In this document: positions 30,215 through 32,146 of the stretch, in pieces
Position numbering within the stretch: position 1 is the stretch's first letter
How the letters are laid out: every line of letters starts with the position of its first letter
Origin: an uncultured Bacteroidales bacterium
Lineage (GTDB): Bacteria > Bacteroidota > Bacteroidia > Bacteroidales > UBA932
DNA: 32,146 nt
Assembly (NCBI GenBank): GCA_934675095.1
Contig: CAKUPC010000022.1
Coordinates: 1-32,146, forward strand
Direction of reading: 5' to 3'
Notes under the pieces: generated by a model
Databases searched by the model: none
What the model saw: the letters and a program-made list of their open reading frames with translations, nothing else
What the model was told of the DNA's origin: nothing
Position numbers and translations under genes: made by a program

Positions 30215-31810
30215 TTATTGTAGCTCAATGACTATCGTCGTAATCGAACGCTGTCTTGCCGTTATGGACGACGGCAGGCGCTCCGAAGAGCCGACGAGGG
30301 CGAGGTCGGTGCGGGAATCCGTGCGGTAGGTCTTCACAGCGGAAACCTTCCTGCGGACGGACGACGGGAGCCTGAGGGATATGTCCTCGTCCCGAAAGCC
30401 GGAGTTCACGCCGACGAGAACGAGCCTGTCGCCCTCCGGGGACATATAGGCGGAAACGGCGAGGGCGTTCAGGTCATCCGCGCCCTCACACGCGATGCGG
30501 ACATAGCCCGGGCGGATGAAGAAGCTGTAGTTGCCCAGCGCCCAGAGCAGCTTGTTCGCCGTGGCGCGACCGCCCTTATGCAGGTCGCCGGCCTCCGGCC
30601 AGAGGGCAATCAGCGCATGGTCGCCCTTCACCTCCATGGCCTTCCAGTAGCCCCAGGCCGTAGCGCCGACCACGGTCATGTCGCTGTGTATCAGCCGCCC
30701 CATCAGAAGAGCCACGTCAATGTCGCCACAGGCATAGTCCTCATGGGTCATCCCGTCCTTAATCCGGATAATCGAAGACGGAAGCAGACACCACTCCGAC
30801 TGCTGGAAGCCGACGCCGTACTCGTCGCAGACCTCGCGGACCCTGCGGCGCACATCAGTCATCTGGCGGTTTGTGGTCTCGCTCCAGTAGTCATGCCCTA
30901 CTGTCATGCGCGGAACGTGGCTGAAGTTCCCGAGGTAATAGGGGCTGGAAGCGTCCCAGAAATGCCGCACGAGAAAGGCCGGGGCAAGGTCAGAGCCGCC
31001 GAAGCCCTGCCGTAGATAGTCGGAGGTGGAGTAGAAATATTTGAGGTCGCCGCTCTCCCCCACCGCAATCTTCACATTCTCAAGCCCATCGCGTGCCGTG
31101 AGGGCGGAATCGAGTTCGGAGAAGACGCGGTGCATCTGGTCAATCCTCCACGACGAGCCTTCCTGGCGCGGGGAGTTCCAGCGCACGTTCGGCTCGTTGA
31201 TGGGGCTGATGTAGGAGACCTTCCAGCCGTTCCCGATGTAGTGCGCCGCCACGTCGGCGAGATAGCCTGCAAAGGCGGCGTAGCACTCCGGACGGAGATT
31301 GGCGGAGTCGGTCGTCTGAGCCCATCCTCGGCCGTTCTTGGTGAACTGCACGGGAGGGGTGTTGGAGAAGAGCAGGAAGTTGTTGCAGCCAAGTTCGGCG
31401 GCTCTGGAGACGAACCACCTCTGACCCGGGCACTTGGTCCAGTCATACGCGCCGCCGTCCGTCGTGAGGTAGGACTCGGCACGCCTCTGATATGGCAGTA
31501 TGTCAGGATTCTCCTGCTCCAGCGTGCCCCCTCCGAGGTTCACCCTCCACATCGACAGGCCTATCCCGCAGGGGTTCCCGGCCGCGTCCGTCTCCCGGCT
31601 GAAAAGCCAGCGCGCAATGCGGGACTTCTCCGCCTCGCCCCAATACCGCCCGACAAATTCCCCGCTCCATGCGTCCGACGCGGTGAAATTGTCTATGGTC
31701 TGGAACCTCTCCGACGGATTGACGCTCACCGCACGCGGCTGCGAAAACGCCGGAGCACAGCAACAAATCAGAAAGGTCAGCAAGATATGCATTTTTGTCA
31801 TCATTTTCAT
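30215..31810 (-). CDS. GH30-like secreted glycoside hydrolase
   Basis: The 531-residue protein from the ATG at 31810 (MKMMTKMHILLTFLICCCAP) has a signal peptide ending AFSQ. The longer in-frame start at 31876 would bury it, and internal Met codons at 31804, 31801 and 31792 are alternatives. The body is a TIM barrel of clan GH-A. ISPINEPNVRW holds the acid/base Glu206 and FQQSEWCLL the nucleophile Glu339. The opening RFQTIDNFTASDAWSGEFVG is typical of GH30 relatives acting on beta-linked galactans. The C-terminal about 90 residues form the small beta domain packed on GH30 barrels. It is flanked by a GH43-like and a GH63-like gene. An endo-beta-1,6-galactanase role is plausible, not shown. Confidence 0.85.
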   Translation of the reverse strand: MKMMTKMHILLTFLICCCAPAFSQPRAVSVNPSERFQTIDNFTASDAWSGEFVGRYWGEAEKSRIARWLFSRETDAAGNPCGIGLSMWRVNLGGGTLEQENPDILPYQRRAESYLTTDGGAYDWTKCPGQRWFVSRAAELGCNNFLLFSNTPPVQFTKNGRGWAQTTDSANLRPECYAAFAGYLADVAAHYIGNGWKVSYISPINEPNVRWNSPRQEGSSWRIDQMHRVFSELDSALTARDGLENVKIAVGESGDLKYFYSTSDYLRQGFGGSDLAPAFLVRHFWDASSPYYLGNFSHVPRMTVGHDYWSETTNRQMTDVRRRVREVCDEYGVGFQQSEWCLLPSSIIRIKDGMTHEDYACGDIDVALLMGRLIHSDMTVVGATAWGYWKAMEVKGDHALIALWPEAGDLHKGGRATANKLLWALGNYSFFIRPGYVRIACEGADDLNALAVSAYMSPEGDRLVLVGVNSGFRDEDISLRLPSSVRRKVSAVKTYRTDSRTDLALVGSSERLPSSITARQRSITTIVIELQ

Positions 31811-31899
31811 TCCATTTGTGTATGGGGGATAGGATACCGGAAGTTTTGAGATGTATTTTGGGAAAATATGGCCCAAAAGACACTCAAAACATCAAAACA

Positions 31900-32146
31900 T
31901 TATGACATTTTTACCGGTAGAATATTTCCATTCTCATCAAATTCGAGTTTGTCGATGCACACGACCCGGTCGCTGCCGTCGCTGTAGCCTATCGGATGGC
32001 GGTGGTAGATGATGTAGTAGTCGTCACCGTGCTTCACGACGCTGTGATGACCCGGGCCGGTGCCGTGGACATAGTCGCTCTGAAGGATGGTCGCCCTGCG
32101 CTCGAACGGGCCGAAAGGAGTGTCGGCGACGGCGTAGGCAACGCAG
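31900..32146 (-). CDS. GH43-like glycoside hydrolase, C-terminal part
   Basis: Only the last 81 or so residues are in the window, and the gene continues past the right edge. The segment GTGPGHHSVVKHGDDYYIIY followed by HRHP is the terminal blade of the five-bladed beta-propeller of GH43 enzymes, with the conserved His of that motif. DTPFGPFERRATIL precedes it, and CIDKLEFDENGNILPVKMS ends the protein. GH43 enzymes remove arabinose, xylose or galactose from plant polysaccharides. It is followed after 89 bases by the GH30-like gene on the same strand, so the three hydrolases probably form one transcription unit. The N-terminal part and the subfamily cannot be seen. Confidence 0.85.
   Translation of the reverse strand, partial: CVAYAVADTPFGPFERRATILQSDYVHGTGPGHHSVVKHGDDYYIIYHRHPIGYSDGSDRVVCIDKLEFDENGNILPVKMS

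Noticed and set aside
1..32146. CRISPR arrays, insertion sequences, rRNA genes, replication origin
   Set aside because: I found no regularly spaced repeats, no transposase gene, no rRNA sequence and no DnaA-box cluster. The only mobile-type traces are the remnants near the left end and the REP-like motif at 6866.

Overview
The window looks like a Bacteroidales chromosome of moderately high GC, by my impression in the mid-50s per cent. The evidence is the gene content: a Rpb6-type omega subunit, OmpH/Skp-type chaperones beside bamA, a DUF2795-type acidic protein, and pdxJ divergent from nadK-uppS-bamA-ompH. Many intergenic regions also carry the Bacteroidetes -7 box TAnnTTTG, sometimes with TTTG about 19 bases upstream. 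I cannot name the genus.

Layout. 1-1250: the start of a low-molecular-weight phosphatase-like gene whose catalytic Cys is Arg, then about 1 kb without an intact gene, holding a G9/C8 inverted repeat and a decayed DUF4143-type ATPase tail. 1174-2549: DUF2795-type protein, folE, rubredoxin. 2728-6861: DASS carboxylate transporter with an outer-membrane porin, and a divergent TauE/SafE permease. 6911-8248: glutamate dehydrogenase. 8481-13421: envelope operon nadK-uppS-bamA-ompH. 13602-18134: pdxJ, a membrane-anchored OmpH-like protein, a glycosyltransferase and a LysM/periplasmic-binding protein. 18250-19137: a Fic protein with an N-terminal HTH. 19150-23101: trxB, bamD, rpoZ, recN on the minus strand. 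23333-23818: a Fur-family regulator. 24073-26638: a lipoprotein and a carboxyltransferase. 26736-26810: tRNA-His. 26973-27290: a small structured locus. 27296-32146: three glycan-degrading genes.

How it fits together. Most genes are housekeeping: outer-membrane assembly (BamA, BamD, two OmpH-like proteins), undecaprenyl phosphate, NADP, vitamin B6 and pterin synthesis, thioredoxin reduction and DNA repair. The right end is polysaccharide utilisation (GH43-like, GH30-like, and a beta-helix plus GH63-like hybrid).

The most interesting signals are non-coding. A structured element of about 110 bp occurs twice (8368-8474 and 23820-23938), each time immediately after a stop codon in the same relative orientation. 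The two copies keep the same core bases while both sides of the enclosing stem have changed together. Other points are a leader shared by pdxJ and rpoZ, repeated TATCGGC motifs around the fic promoter, a promoter-leader-terminator locus near 27 kb, and two enzymes that have lost a key residue (phosphatase Cys to Arg; carboxyltransferase biotin Lys to Tyr).
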